DNA of 64,000 nt from Streptomyces sp. NBC_01237 (GCF_035917275.1 NZ_CP108508.1:3100001-3164000); one strand, 5' to 3'; positions 25,863 to 35,346 are shown, counted from the stretch's first letter. Program-made: numbers and translations. The notes: generated by a model not told the origin, from the sequence alone.

Positions 25863-27788
25863 ATGACGTCGACGCCGCCGGGCGACCGACAGGACAACGA
25901 CCCTTCCCGGACCACGCAGCTACGGATACCGCCGCAGCTGCGGGCCGGGGGGCAGCGGCGACGCGCGACGAAGCCGCTGCCGCGTTACGACTACGAGCAC
26001 TACAGCCGGCTCGCGGGACCACTGACCCAGCCCGATCCGGTCAAGCCGTACACCGTGCGGTACCGCTCGCTGCTCTCCCAGGAGCCGCACCGTTTCCGGG
26101 CGGCGCTGCTGCTCGGCGCGGCTCCGCTCGTCTCGCTCGGCCTCTTCGCCTGGCTGATGCAGCCGGGTCACTGGACGGACCGCGACCCGAACCTCAAGAA
26201 CGACACCCTGCTGATCCTCGACATCGTCATGCTGGTCTCGATCGGTCTGATCGAGCTCTTCCGCACGATGAACGTCCTGTCGAACGCGCACGCCACGCTC
26301 GTCGCCCGGGACCCGGTGCCGGTCGTTCCCGAGTCCGGCACCCGGGTCGCCTTCCTCACCTCCTTCGTGCCGGGCAAGGAGCCCCTGGAGATGGTGACGA
26401 AGACCCTGGAGGCGGCGGTGCACATCCGGCACCGCGGACTGATGCACGTCTGGCTGCTGGACGAGGGCGACGACCCCGCGGTCAAGGAGGTCTGCGCCCG
26501 GCTCGGTGTGCACCACTTCTCCCGCAAGGGCGTCGCGCACTGGAACCGGGCCAAGGGGCCGCACCGCGCCAAGACCAAGCACGGCAACTACAACGCCTGG
26601 CTCGACGCGCACGGCGGCGACTACGACTTCTTCGCCTCCGTCGACACCGACCACGTACCGCTGCCCAACTACCTGGAGCGGATGCTCGGCTACTTCCGCG
26701 ACCCGGACATCGGCTTCGTCATCGGCCCGCAGGTGTACGGGAACTACGACACGTTCGTCACGAAGGCGGCCGAGTCCCAGCAGTTCCTCTTCCACGCCCT
26801 GATCCAGCGCGCGGGCAACCGCTACGGCGCCCCGATGTTCGTGGGCACGAGCAACGCCGTACGGATCACCACTCTCAAGCAGATCGGCGGCCTGTACGAC
26901 TCGATCACCGAGGACATGGCCACCGGATTCGAGATCCACCGCCACCGCAACCCCGTCACCGGCCGCAAGTGGCGCTCGGTCTACACCCCGGACGTGCTGG
27001 CCGTCGGCGAGGGCCCGACCGCGTGGACGGACTTCTTCACCCAGCAGCTGCGCTGGTCGCGCGGGACGTACGAGACGATCCTCAAGCAGTTCTGGAGAGG
27101 CTTCGGCACCATGCCGGCGGGCAAGCTCTTCAACTACACGATGATGATCATCTTCTATCCGATGTCGGCCATGAACTGGATCCTCGCGGCGCTCAGTTGC
27201 GCGCTGTTCCTGGGCATGGGTGCCTCCGGCGTGCAGATCGACCCGACGATCTGGATGATGCTGTACGGCAACGCGTCCGCGCTCCAGATCGGTCTGTACA
27301 TCTGGAACCGCCGCCACAACGTCTCGCCGCACGAGCCCGAGGGCTCCGGCGGACTGGCCGGCATGGTGATGTCCGCGCTCTCCGCCCCGATCTACGCCCG
27401 TTCCCTGATGGACGCGGTACTGCGCCGCAAGAGCTCGTTCGTGGTGACGCCCAAGGGTGACTCGTCCAGCCCGGACACCCTCTTCGGCACCTTCCGTATC
27501 CACCTGTTCTTCATCCTGGTCTTCGCCGGGTCCATCACCGCCTCGTTCTTCCTCGGCCACAGCCATCCCGCGATGCTGACCTGGGCGTCCCTGGCGCTGC
27601 TGATCACCGCGGCCCCGATCTTCGGCTGGCGGTACACGGTCCGCGCCGAGAGGAAGAAGCGCCGGAGCGGATCGCACCGCGGCGGCGGACCGACGGCCCC
27701 ACGTCCGGAGCCGGCCGTTCCGGCGCAGACCGGTTTCCCCGGCAACGACCAGACCATGCAGATCGCCCTTGGGGGACGTAAGAAATGA
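25863..27788 (+). CDS. cslA: Cellulose synthase-like glycosyltransferase CslA
   Basis: 641 residues from ATG 25863. A processive GT2 enzyme: DEGDD (200-204), DTD (261-263), TED (349-351) and QQLRW (394-398) give the full D, D, D, QxxRW set. Membrane helices precede (about 75-140) and follow (about 420-590) the catalytic region. N-terminal 50 residues and C-terminal 40 are hydrophilic. It overlaps glxA by 4 bp. In Streptomyces CslA makes a beta-glucan at hyphal tips and works with GlxA (established knowledge). No PilZ motif was noticed. Confidence 0.93.
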   Translation: MTSTPPGDRQDNDPSRTTQLRIPPQLRAGGQRRRATKPLPRYDYEHYSRLAGPLTQPDPVKPYTVRYRSLLSQEPHRFRAALLLGAAPLVSLGLFAWLMQPGHWTDRDPNLKNDTLLILDIVMLVSIGLIELFRTMNVLSNAHATLVARDPVPVVPESGTRVAFLTSFVPGKEPLEMVTKTLEAAVHIRHRGLMHVWLLDEGDDPAVKEVCARLGVHHFSRKGVAHWNRAKGPHRAKTKHGNYNAWLDAHGGDYDFFASVDTDHVPLPNYLERMLGYFRDPDIGFVIGPQVYGNYDTFVTKAAESQQFLFHALIQRAGNRYGAPMFVGTSNAVRITTLKQIGGLYDSITEDMATGFEIHRHRNPVTGRKWRSVYTPDVLAVGEGPTAWTDFFTQQLRWSRGTYETILKQFWRGFGTMPAGKLFNYTMMIIFYPMSAMNWILAALSCALFLGMGASGVQIDPTIWMMLYGNASALQIGLYIWNRRHNVSPHEPEGSGGLAGMVMSALSAPIYARSLMDAVLRRKSSFVVTPKGDSSSPDTLFGTFRIHLFFILVFAGSITASFFLGHSHPAMLTWASLALLITAAPIFGWRYTVRAERKKRRSGSHRGGGPTAPRPEPAVPAQTGFPGNDQTMQIALGGRKK

Positions 27789-29722
27789 AGTACCGTCCGA
27801 GCCGCCGTACGCGCCGCATGGCGATCAGTACGGCGGTGGTTCTCGCGCTCGCGGGAGCGAACGGGCCGTGGCTGTACCGCTTCAGCACCGAGCGCTATCA
27901 CGAGTACGCGATCAACAAGCCGGAGTACAAGGCGGCCAACGGTCACTGGGACTTCCTGGACATCCCGTCCGAGTTACGGATCAACACGATCCACGCGGCC
28001 CTGCTGCACACCGGCAAGGTGCTGCTCGTCGCGGGCTCCGGGAACAACCAGAAGAACTTCGACGCGAAGAGCTTCCGCTCGGTGCTGTGGGACCCGAAGA
28101 CCAACGCCTTCAAGAACATACCCACGCCCAAGGACATGTTCTGTTCCGGTCACACCCAACTGCCTGACGGGAAGCTCCTCATAGCCGGCGGCACCAAGCG
28201 GTACGAGAAGCTCAAGGGCGACGTCACCAAGGCCGGCGGCCTGATGATCGTCCACAACGAGGACCCGGACAAGCCGGTCACCCTGCCCGCGGGCACCCGG
28301 TTCACCGGCAAGGACAACGGCAGGACGTTCGTCTCCAAGGACCCGGTGCTGATCGAGAAGGCCACCAAGGTCTTCGACAGGAACACCGGCGCCTTCCTGC
28401 GCAACGACCCCGGTCTCGGCCGGATCTACGTCGAGGCCCAGAAGTCCGGTACGAAGTACGAGACGGGCACCGAGGACAACTACCGGATCGCGGGCCTGTC
28501 CGGCTCCGACACCCGCAACGTCTACGGGATCGCCCAGAAACTCGCCCTGGACAAGAAGGACTTCCAGGGCATCAGGGAAGCCTTCGAGTTCGACCCGGTC
28601 GCGGAGAAGTACATCACCGTCGACCCGATGAACGAGGCCCGCTGGTACCCGACGCTGACCACGCTCAAGGACGGCAAGGTCCTCGCCCTCTCCGGTCTGG
28701 ACGAGATCGGGCAGATCGTGCCCGGCAAGGACGAGGTCTACGACCCGGAGACGAAGACGTGGGAGTACACCGGCATCGTCCGGAAGTTCCCCACCTACCC
28801 CGCGGTTTTCCTCCTCAACGACGGCAAGCTCTTCTACTCCGGCTCCAACGCCGGATACGGGCCGGCCGACGTCGGCCGCGCCCCCGGCGTCTGGGACCTG
28901 GCGACCAACGAGTTCACGAAGATCCCCGGGCTCAGCGACCCGGACAAGCTGGAGACCTCGGCGACCGTACGGCTGCCCCCGGCCCAGGACGAGAAGTTCA
29001 TGGTGATCGGCGGCGGCGGGGTGGGCGAGTCCGAGGAGTCCAGCGAGAAGTCCCGGCTGGTCGACCTCGGGCAGAAGAAGCCGCGGTTCGCCGACGGCGC
29101 GTCCCTGGCCGAGGGCACCCGCTACCCCAGCGCCTCCCTGCTGCCCGACGACTCCCTGCTGGTCACCGGCGGCTCCAACGACTACCGCGGGCGCGGCGGT
29201 TCGGATGTGCTCCAGGCCCGGCTGTACGACGCGAAGTCCGACTCGTACGAGCGGGTCGCGGACCCGGCGGTGGGGCGCAACTACCACTCCGGTTCGGTGC
29301 TGCTGCCGGACGGCCGGGTCATGATCTTCGGCTCGGACTCGCTCTACTCGGACAAGGCCAACACCCGTCCCGGCACGTTCGAGCAGCGCATCGAGATCTA
29401 CACCCCGCCCTATCTGTACCGCGACTCGCGGCCGGAGCTGACGGCCGGGCCGGCGAGCATCGCACGCGGCGGCAAGGGGCTGTTCACCACCCGGCACGCG
29501 TCGTCGATCACCTCGGCGAAGCTGATGCGGCCCGGCGCGGTCACCCATGTCACGGACACGGACCAGCGGTCGGTGGCCCTGGAGCTGGAGAAGTCGGCGG
29601 ACGGGATCACGGTGAAGGTGCCCAGGAACCGGGCGCTCGTGCCGTCGGGCTGGTACATGCTGTTCGTCACCGACGACAAGGGCACCCCGTCCGAGGGGAC
29701 GTGGGTGGAGGTACCGGAGTGA
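27785..29722 (+). CDS. glxA: Copper radical oxidase GlxA (galactose oxidase-like)
   Basis: 645 residues from ATG 27785, coupled to cslA by ATGA. An N-terminal membrane anchor (about 12-30) is followed by a galactose-oxidase-type beta-propeller with kelch-like repeats and a C-terminal DUF1929-like domain (about 540-645, RPELTAGPASIARGGKG). Cys120 in DMFCSGHTQ is the expected partner of the Tyr-Cys cross-link cofactor; NEARWYPT and GRNYHSGSVLL match other copper-site segments. Codon 64 (Leu in PSELRI, 27974-27976) is TTA, the rare codon read by the bldA tRNA, so translation may be developmentally limited. Confidence 0.93.
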   Translation: MKYRPSRRTRRMAISTAVVLALAGANGPWLYRFSTERYHEYAINKPEYKAANGHWDFLDIPSELRINTIHAALLHTGKVLLVAGSGNNQKNFDAKSFRSVLWDPKTNAFKNIPTPKDMFCSGHTQLPDGKLLIAGGTKRYEKLKGDVTKAGGLMIVHNEDPDKPVTLPAGTRFTGKDNGRTFVSKDPVLIEKATKVFDRNTGAFLRNDPGLGRIYVEAQKSGTKYETGTEDNYRIAGLSGSDTRNVYGIAQKLALDKKDFQGIREAFEFDPVAEKYITVDPMNEARWYPTLTTLKDGKVLALSGLDEIGQIVPGKDEVYDPETKTWEYTGIVRKFPTYPAVFLLNDGKLFYSGSNAGYGPADVGRAPGVWDLATNEFTKIPGLSDPDKLETSATVRLPPAQDEKFMVIGGGGVGESEESSEKSRLVDLGQKKPRFADGASLAEGTRYPSASLLPDDSLLVTGGSNDYRGRGGSDVLQARLYDAKSDSYERVADPAVGRNYHSGSVLLPDGRVMIFGSDSLYSDKANTRPGTFEQRIEIYTPPYLYRDSRPELTAGPASIARGGKGLFTTRHASSITSAKLMRPGAVTHVTDTDQRSVALELEKSADGITVKVPRNRALVPSGWYMLFVTDDKGTPSEGTWVEVPE

Positions 29723-29753
29723 GCCCGGCCGGAGACCGAGCCCGCCGGAGATC

Positions 29754-29788
29754 GAGGGCGACGGCCGCCGGACGCGGCCTTCGCCCTC
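29754..29788. terminator. Bidirectional terminator between glxA and cslZ
   Basis: GAGGGCGA-C-GGCCGC pairs with GCGGCC-T-TCGCCCTC around a CGGAC loop, leaving one internal mismatch. It lies between the converging stops at 29722 and 29851. Confidence 0.8.
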
Positions 29789-29850
29789 ACCTCACCGGAC
29801 GGGCCCGCCGCCCGCGTCACGGGGCTCGGGTGGCGGGCCGGCGGCCCGCG

Positions 29851-30897
29851 TCACGGGCCCGCGTTGCGGGCCAGCTCCAGGGCGTACTCCGGCCACCAGG
29901 CCCCTGCCTTCGGGCCGCCCCCGCAGTCGCCGTCCGACTCCCCCGGACGCTTGATCCAGAGGTAGGCGTCGACCAGGTCGTCGCCGGTCCGGGTGGTCGG
30001 GGGCTCGCCCAGCGCGCGGCCCGGTGGGTTGCACCAGCTCTTCGCGGGGTCGCCGCCGCTGTAGGGGCCGTTGCCGTTGCGGCTGGTGTCGATGACGAAC
30101 GGCTTGTTGCCGACCTTCGCCGAGAGCCGCTTGCCGAAGTCGGTGCTGGCGGCGGTGGTCAGGTAGTTGGAGACGTTGACCGCGAAGCCGTCGGCGTCCG
30201 CGATGCCCGCCCGCTGGAGCGGCTGGAACAGCGCGTCGGGGGACTGCCAGCCCGCGTTGCCCGCGTCCACGTAGACCGAGGTGCCGGGCTGCCGCTTCAG
30301 CCGCTGGACCGCCCCCTTCAGCAGGTCGTAGCGCTCCTCGTGGAACTGCTGGGGCGTGCAGCCGTCGACCAGGTGCAGCAGGGCATCGGGCTCCAGGATC
30401 ACCGTGGCCCGGCGGTCACCGATGCCCTTGGCGACACTGTCCAGCCAGGCGCGGTACGCGTTGCCGTCGGCGGCGCCGCCCTTGGAGAACTGGCCGCAGT
30501 CGCGGTGCGGGATGTTGTAGAGGACCAGCAGGGCGTCCCGGTCGGCCTTCGCGGCCGCCTCGGTGAAGCCCTTCGCCTCGCCCTCGGGATTGTCCGTGCC
30601 GATCCACTCGCCGACCGGCTGCCGCGCGATCCTCCTGATCAGGCCGGCCTTCTCGCTGTCGCCGTCCTCGGTGTAGTCGGCGACCTGCCGGGCCGCGTTC
30701 CCGTCGGGGTTGACCCAGAACGGGTCCTTGTCCTTGGGCTGCTGCTCGACGGCCGCCGGGCCGCCCTTGTCGCCGTCGTCGGACGACGAGCATCCCGCCA
30801 GCAGCAGGACGGCGCCGACCGCGGCCGCCGTGACGCTCCGCAGGCCCGTTCGCGCGCGAGCGCCCGTCCCGGACCGGCCGGTGTAACTGCCGTACAT
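29851..30897 (-). CDS. cslZ: Glycoside hydrolase family 6 lipoprotein CslZ (endoglucanase-like)
   Basis: 348 residues from ATG 30897. Signal with lipobox LLLAGC (Cys about 36), so anchored on the outer face of the membrane. The GH6 features are present: ALLVLYNIPHRDCGQFSKGG with the catalytic-loop Asp, VILEPDALLHLVDGC with the second acid, TSVYVDAGNAGWQSP, FVIDTSRNGNGPYSGG and AYLWIKRPGESDGDCGG. It converges with cslA-glxA, as in the csl locus of other Streptomyces, and should trim the glucan made by CslA. Confidence 0.88.
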   Translation of the reverse strand: MYGSYTGRSGTGARARTGLRSVTAAAVGAVLLLAGCSSSDDGDKGGPAAVEQQPKDKDPFWVNPDGNAARQVADYTEDGDSEKAGLIRRIARQPVGEWIGTDNPEGEAKGFTEAAAKADRDALLVLYNIPHRDCGQFSKGGAADGNAYRAWLDSVAKGIGDRRATVILEPDALLHLVDGCTPQQFHEERYDLLKGAVQRLKRQPGTSVYVDAGNAGWQSPDALFQPLQRAGIADADGFAVNVSNYLTTAASTDFGKRLSAKVGNKPFVIDTSRNGNGPYSGGDPAKSWCNPPGRALGEPPTTRTGDDLVDAYLWIKRPGESDGDCGGGPKAGAWWPEYALELARNAGP

Positions 30898-30990
30898 CCA
30901 CTCCCCCTTGGGTGCACTGCCCGCACTGTTCTCACTGTTTGCACCGATGTACTGCCGGTCCGATCCATCCTGACACAGCGATCCGGGCGC

Positions 30991-31725
30991 TCATGAGGCC
31001 GCCTGCCGGACGCCGCCGGACCCTCCGGCCCTCGCCCCGGCCGCCTTCCCGGCCTTCTCGGCCGTCCTCTGACCGGTCAGATAGGCGGAGACCACCACGT
31101 TCGCCGTGTACGAGCGCGTCCGGTGGTCGTAGGTGCCCCCGCAGGTGATCAGCCGGAGCTCCGCCCGGCCGTCCTCGCGCGGTCCGTACGCCTTCTGCGC
31201 GTCGAAGCGTTCCCGGGTGAAGACCTGGACGTCGTCGATGGTGAACTCGGCGACCGTGCCGTCGGTCCTGGTCACCCGGACCTTCTCCCCCGGGCGGGCG
31301 GCGCTGAGCCCGTAGAAGACGGCCGGTTTCGTCTCGGTGTCGACATGGCCGACGAAGAGCGCGGCACCCTCGGTGCCGGGTTCGGTGCCGCTGCCGTACC
31401 AGCCGACGGTCTGCGGCGTCCCGTACGGGGGCGGGTCGATCGCCCCCGCCTTGTCCAGGCCGCGCGGGACGACGGGTGCGTCGATGCCCACGGAAGGGAT
31501 CTCGACGCTCCGCGGCGGCGCCCCGTCGAGCGGGTCGTGCGCCGGGGGCAGCGGGACGCCCAGGGGGCGCCCGACAGCGGCGACATCGCCGGTCGTCGGG
31601 GCCGAGTTGCCGCCGGGTCCGTCCCCGGCCTCGCGGCCCCAGAGCCAGAGGCCGAGCAGCAGGACGGCCCAGGCCACTCCGGTGAGCCACCGCCCGGTGC
31701 CTGCCGGGCGGTCCGAGGCGGACAC
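30991..31725 (-). CDS. Class F sortase
   Basis: 244 residues from GTG 31725, one base after the stop of the surface-protein gene upstream. One N-terminal anchor helix (about 13-29), then a sortase barrel with His127 in FVGHVDT, Cys195 in LITCGG and Arg202/204 in DHRTRSY. The short distance between Cys and Arg and the GHVDT motif are typical of class F. The tail (from 218) is Ala/Gly/Lys-rich. It is co-transcribed with the gene at 31727, its most likely partner. Confidence 0.87.
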   Translation of the reverse strand: MSASDRPAGTGRWLTGVAWAVLLLGLWLWGREAGDGPGGNSAPTTGDVAAVGRPLGVPLPPAHDPLDGAPPRSVEIPSVGIDAPVVPRGLDKAGAIDPPPYGTPQTVGWYGSGTEPGTEGAALFVGHVDTETKPAVFYGLSAARPGEKVRVTRTDGTVAEFTIDDVQVFTRERFDAQKAYGPREDGRAELRLITCGGTYDHRTRSYTANVVVSAYLTGQRTAEKAGKAAGARAGGSGGVRQAAS

Positions 31726-31726
31726 C

Positions 31727-32284
31727 TCAGTCCGTGGCCGGGCGGCGGCGGCGCACGCTGCGGAAGGCGACGGCGACGGCCGCGACGGCGGCGAGCACCA
31801 GCCCGGTCACCGCGTGCCGGGTGCCCGGTCCGTCCGACTGGGCGGCCTGGTCGGCGAGGGTCGCGGTGCCACCGCCGCCGGCCCTGACGGGCGCGACGGG
31901 AGAGGGCCGGCTGTGGTGCATGACGGTGAGGCTGCCGGTGGCCTTGCCCTTGCCGTCCTTGCAGGTCACCCAGACGTCGTACGAGCGGGGCTCGGCGTCG
32001 GAGCGGATCCGGGCCTCGGCGAGGATGCCCTTCCCGTCGGCGGGGGCGAAGCGGGCCTCGGAGACGAAGGCGTCGGAGTTGCCCTTGGCCGACCTGCCCT
32101 TGCCGCAGGCGTCGGTCCAGAGTTCCACCTCCCCGCCCGGGGCGATCGTGGACGGGGTCACCGAGACCGAACCTCGGTCGTCGTTACCGGCCGGGGCGGC
32201 CTGGACGGCCAGAGCGACGGGCGCGGGCAGGGTTATCGCCGCGACCGCCGCTGCGGCACAGAATGTGAGGGGCAGTGAACGCAT
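31727..32284 (-). CDS. Secreted cell-surface protein paired with class F sortase
   Basis: 185 residues from ATG 32284 with AAGGAGG six bases upstream. Signal peptide 1-30 (CAAAAVAAITLPAPVALAVQA). The middle is an immunoglobulin-like beta domain (VTPSTIAPGGEVELWTDACG; two Cys about 67 and 108 may pair). The end has the shape of a sorting signal, a hydrophobic helix (AVTGLVLAAVAAVAVAF) and RSVRRRR tail, but no LPxTG or LAxTG motif precedes it. Either the paired class F sortase reads another motif or the protein stays membrane-bound. Confidence 0.72.
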   Translation of the reverse strand: MRSLPLTFCAAAAVAAITLPAPVALAVQAAPAGNDDRGSVSVTPSTIAPGGEVELWTDACGKGRSAKGNSDAFVSEARFAPADGKGILAEARIRSDAEPRSYDVWVTCKDGKGKATGSLTVMHHSRPSPVAPVRAGGGGTATLADQAAQSDGPGTRHAVTGLVLAAVAAVAVAFRSVRRRRPATD

Positions 32285-32366
32285 CGTGAACCTCCTTCTG
32301 GAAGGTTCACGCGTGCGGCCGCTTTCCGCATCCGCACACGCCCGGTCGGGCGACGGCGGAGCGGTG

Positions 32367-33155
32367 TCAGCGCAGGTCGACGAGGTCGACCAGATCGGCG
32401 ATGGAGTCGACGACGGTGGACGGCCGGAAGGGGTAGCGGTCGATGTCGGCGAGGGAGGTGAGGCCGGTGAGGACCAGGAAGGTCTGCATGCCCGCCTCCA
32501 GGCCCGCCAGGACATCGGTGTCCATCCGGTCGCCGATCATGGCGCTGGTCTCGGAGTGGGCGCCGATGGCGTTCAGTCCGGTCCGCATCATCAGCGGGTT
32601 GGGCTTGCCCGCGAAGTACGGGTCCTTGCCGGTGGCCTTGGTGATGAGGGCGGCGACCGAGCCGGTGGCGGGCAGCGGGCCCTCGGCGGACGGTCCGGTC
32701 TCGTCCGGGTTGGTGCAGATGAAGCGGGCGCCGCCGTTGATCAGCCGGATCGCCTTGGTCAGCGCCTCGAAGCTGTACGTACGGGTCTCGCCGAGCACCA
32801 CGTAGTCCGGGTCGTGGTCGGTGAGGACGTACCCGATGTCGTGCAGCGCCGTGGTGAGCCCCGCCTCGCCGATGACGTACGCGGTGCCGCCGGGGCGCTG
32901 GTCGTCGAGGAACTGGGCGGTGGCCAGGGCGGAGGTCCAGATGTTCTCCACCGGTACGTCCAGGCCCATGCGCTTCAGCCGGGCGTGCAGGTCGCGTGCG
33001 GTGTAGATGGAGTTGTTGGTGAGGACGAGGAAGGGCAGCCCGGAATCCCGCAGCCGCTTGATGAAGGCGTCCGCACCGGGGATCGGCGTGCCCTCGTGGA
33101 TGAGGACCCCGTCCATGTCGGTGAGCCAGGATTCGATCGGCTTGCGCTCTGCCAT
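32367..33155 (-). CDS. HAD-IIA family phosphatase (NagD-like)
   Basis: 262 residues from ATG 33155, AGGAG nine bases upstream. DMDGVL (nucleophile Asp13, Asp15), VLTNNS (motif II), and GKPNPLMMRTGL plus IGDRMDTDVLAGLEAG (motifs III and IV) are all intact, with the C2 cap typical of NagD-type phosphatases. Substrates in this family are sugar phosphates, nucleotides or pyridoxal phosphate. A DasR-like GGTCCAGACC element lies about 200 bp upstream of the start. Confidence 0.87.
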   Translation of the reverse strand: MAERKPIESWLTDMDGVLIHEGTPIPGADAFIKRLRDSGLPFLVLTNNSIYTARDLHARLKRMGLDVPVENIWTSALATAQFLDDQRPGGTAYVIGEAGLTTALHDIGYVLTDHDPDYVVLGETRTYSFEALTKAIRLINGGARFICTNPDETGPSAEGPLPATGSVAALITKATGKDPYFAGKPNPLMMRTGLNAIGAHSETSAMIGDRMDTDVLAGLEAGMQTFLVLTGLTSLADIDRYPFRPSTVVDSIADLVDLVDLR

Positions 33156-33355
33156 GTGACGGGACTCCTGCCGTACGTACGCTGTGCACACGAGGTGCCG
33201 GGACGCCGGCGGCACCGCGTTGTGCAGCGCCGACGTACCCGATTTTAGAGGGGTGCCGGTCCGCGGTCCGCCCGGCGGGCCCGGTCGGGGACGCGGACCG
33301 CCGCACGGCCGACGGGAGCGCTCAACTCCCCGTCCGCCGACGAGGAGTTGAACAT

Positions 33356-33384
33356 GGGTCCAGACCTGTTACCTTTTCGTTACG
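33356..33384 (-). promoter_or_regulatory. Operator-like element A (GntR/HutC type) upstream of the NagD-like gene
   Basis: GGGTCCAGACC (33356-33366) followed by TGTTACC and TTTTCGTTACG. It aligns at 20 of 26 positions with element B (39365-39390) upstream of the phosphonate operon. The palindromic part matches the GGTCTAGACC-type site of GntR/HutC proteins, including DasR. Confidence 0.5.
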
Positions 33385-33433
33385 CTGTGCCGGTGGTCCG
33401 CGCCGGTGCGGTGGGCCCGCCCTCCGAGGGTGG

Positions 33434-34495
33434 TCAGCTGCCGGTGGCCGACTTCCAGGCGTCCACGTAGTCGTCCAGGTTGGTGCCGATGTCCGACCAG
33501 TCCGGCTCGAAGATCTCCACGCCCTCCATCAGCTTGGTCAGCTCGATGGCGTTGGCGTCGGCCGCCTCGATGTCCTTGCGGGCGGCGAATCCGCCGCCGA
33601 CCGCGCTGACGTCCTTCTGGGCCTGCTCGGAGAGCATGAAGTCGAGCAGCTTCTTGCCGTTGGCGCTGTGCGGGGCCTTGTCGACCAGACCCGCCGCGTA
33701 CGGGAGGGCGAAGCTGGTGGGCTTGCCGTCGCCCTTCGCCGGGAACCAGATGCCGAGGTTGGGCATGTCCTTGGACTGGGCGAAGTTCATCTGGACGTCA
33801 CCGTTGGCGGCGAGGAGCTCGCTCTTGTCCACCTTGGGGGCGAGCTTGCCGGTGGAGGCGGAGGGGCCGACGTTGTTGGTCTGGAGCTTCTTCAGGTACG
33901 CCATCGCCGGCTCCTGGCCGCCGAAGTCGTGCATCGCCTTGATGAGGACGGCCGTGCCGTCACCCGCGACGCCCGGGGTGGAGTACTGGACCTTCTCCTT
34001 GAACTTTCCCTCCAGCAGCTCCTCCCAGCTCTTCGGCGGGGTCTTCAGCTCCTTCTTGTTGTAGATGAAGCCGAAGTAGTTGTTGACGACGGAGGTCCAC
34101 TTGCTGTCGGCCGCCTTGTCGGCGCCGTCGACCTGGTCGGCGCCGGCGGGCGCGTACGCCGTCAGCAGCCCCTTGGAGTCGGCCTGCTGGATGAAGGGCG
34201 GCAGCGTGACGAGCACATCGGCCTGGGTGTTGGACTTCTCGCGGACGGCGCGCTGCACCATCTCGCCGGAGCCGCCCTCCACGTACTTGACCTTGATGCC
34301 GGTCTTCTTCTCGAAGTCCTTGAAGACCTTGTCGTACCAGCCGTCGCCGTTCTCGCCCTTGAGGCCGTCGGCGCTGTAGACGGTGACGACCTTCTCGTCG
34401 GAGGCGGCCGAGGAGCCGCCGCAGGCGGAGAGGGTGACGGCGAGGGCGAGCGCGCCGGATACGGCGGCGATCGGCTTGAGGTGGCTCTTGCGCAT
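33434..34495 (-). CDS. 2-aminoethylphosphonate-type ABC transporter substrate-binding lipoprotein
   Basis: 353 residues from ATG 34495, AGGAG ten bases upstream. Signal with lipobox TLSAC (Cys about 25). A family 1/6 solute-binding fold (VVTVYSADGL; KKTGIKVKYVEGGSGEMVQRA; SWEELLEGKFKEKVQYSTPG) like PhnS and iron-binding relatives. The last gene of the six-gene minus-strand operon. The phosphonatase-type HAD in the operon favours 2-aminoethylphosphonate over iron as cargo. Confidence 0.78.
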   Translation of the reverse strand: MRKSHLKPIAAVSGALALAVTLSACGGSSAASDEKVVTVYSADGLKGENGDGWYDKVFKDFEKKTGIKVKYVEGGSGEMVQRAVREKSNTQADVLVTLPPFIQQADSKGLLTAYAPAGADQVDGADKAADSKWTSVVNNYFGFIYNKKELKTPPKSWEELLEGKFKEKVQYSTPGVAGDGTAVLIKAMHDFGGQEPAMAYLKKLQTNNVGPSASTGKLAPKVDKSELLAANGDVQMNFAQSKDMPNLGIWFPAKGDGKPTSFALPYAAGLVDKAPHSANGKKLLDFMLSEQAQKDVSAVGGGFAARKDIEAADANAIELTKLMEGVEIFEPDWSDIGTNLDDYVDAWKSATGS

Positions 34496-34548
34496 GGGTG
34501 TCGTTCTCCTGGGAAAAAAGTCGTTGCGTACGAAGGAGGGGCCGCGGA

Positions 34549-35346
34549 TCAGCGGTACGAGGCCCTGGTGCGGATGCGGGAGACGCCGAGCAGGACGAGC
34601 AGCGTCGTCCCCATCAGGACCACGGCGACCGCCGCTCCGGTGAAGAGCGAGCCGCGGTCGGTGGCCGCGAAGATCTGCACCGGCAGCGGTGTCCAGTCGG
34701 GCGGGTAGAGCATCATCGTGGCGCTCAGCTCGCCCATGGACAGGGCGAAACAGAGCCCCGCCGCCGCCGTCAGGGACGGCAGCAGGAGCGGCAGCCTGAT
34801 CCGCCACAGGACGTACGAGGGGCGGGCGCCGAGGCTGGCCGCCGCCTGCTCGTACATCGGGTCAAGACGCACTATGGCGGCCGAAACCGACTGATAGGCA
34901 AACGCCGTGACAAGAACGGTGTGCGCGAGGATCACGATCCAGCGCGTTCCGTTGAGCAGGACCGGCGGCCGGCTGAACGCGACGAGCACCGCGAGGCCGA
35001 CGACGACGGACGGCACGGCGACCGGCAGCATGAACAGCGCGTCCAGGAACCGCTTCCCCCGCTTGCGCAGCGAGGCGGCGGCCAGCGCGGCCCAGCTGCC
35101 GATGAGCAGGGCGAGGAGGCTGGCGGAGAGGGCGGTGACCAGGCTCGTGGTGAGTGCCTGGAGGGAGTCGCCGCTGGTGGCGGCGGCGTAGTGCTTGGTG
35201 GTGGGCCCGGAGGGGAAGGCGCCGGACCAGTTCGTGGTGAACGACGCGGCGACGATGACCAGCAGCGGCACCGCGAAGAGCGGGACGAAGAGCAGGAAGA
35301 AGACGGACCAGGTGGCCCACTTCCCGGTTCGGCTATGCACCAACAC
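34549..35346 (-). CDS. ABC transporter permease of phosphonate operon
   Basis: 265 residues from GTG 35346 (GTG 35340 is an alternative), overlapping the upstream permease by 14 bp. Six membrane helices and an EAA loop YEQAAASLGARPSYVLWRIRLP (about 165-186; shown by its ends YEQAAASLGA and RIRLP). Belongs to the PotC/PhnV-like permeases. Confidence 0.82.
   Translation of the reverse strand: MLVHSRTGKWATWSVFFLLFVPLFAVPLLVIVAASFTTNWSGAFPSGPTTKHYAAATSGDSLQALTTSLVTALSASLLALLIGSWAALAAASLRKRGKRFLDALFMLPVAVPSVVVGLAVLVAFSRPPVLLNGTRWIVILAHTVLVTAFAYQSVSAAIVRLDPMYEQAAASLGARPSYVLWRIRLPLLLPSLTAAAGLCFALSMGELSATMMLYPPDWTPLPVQIFAATDRGSLFTGAAVAVVLMGTTLLVLLGVSRIRTRASYR

Noticed and set aside
25355..25915. A 186-codon minus-strand frame in the cslA upstream region
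   Set aside because: No ribosome binding site, irregular third-position GC and overlap with the cslA start; treated as non-coding.
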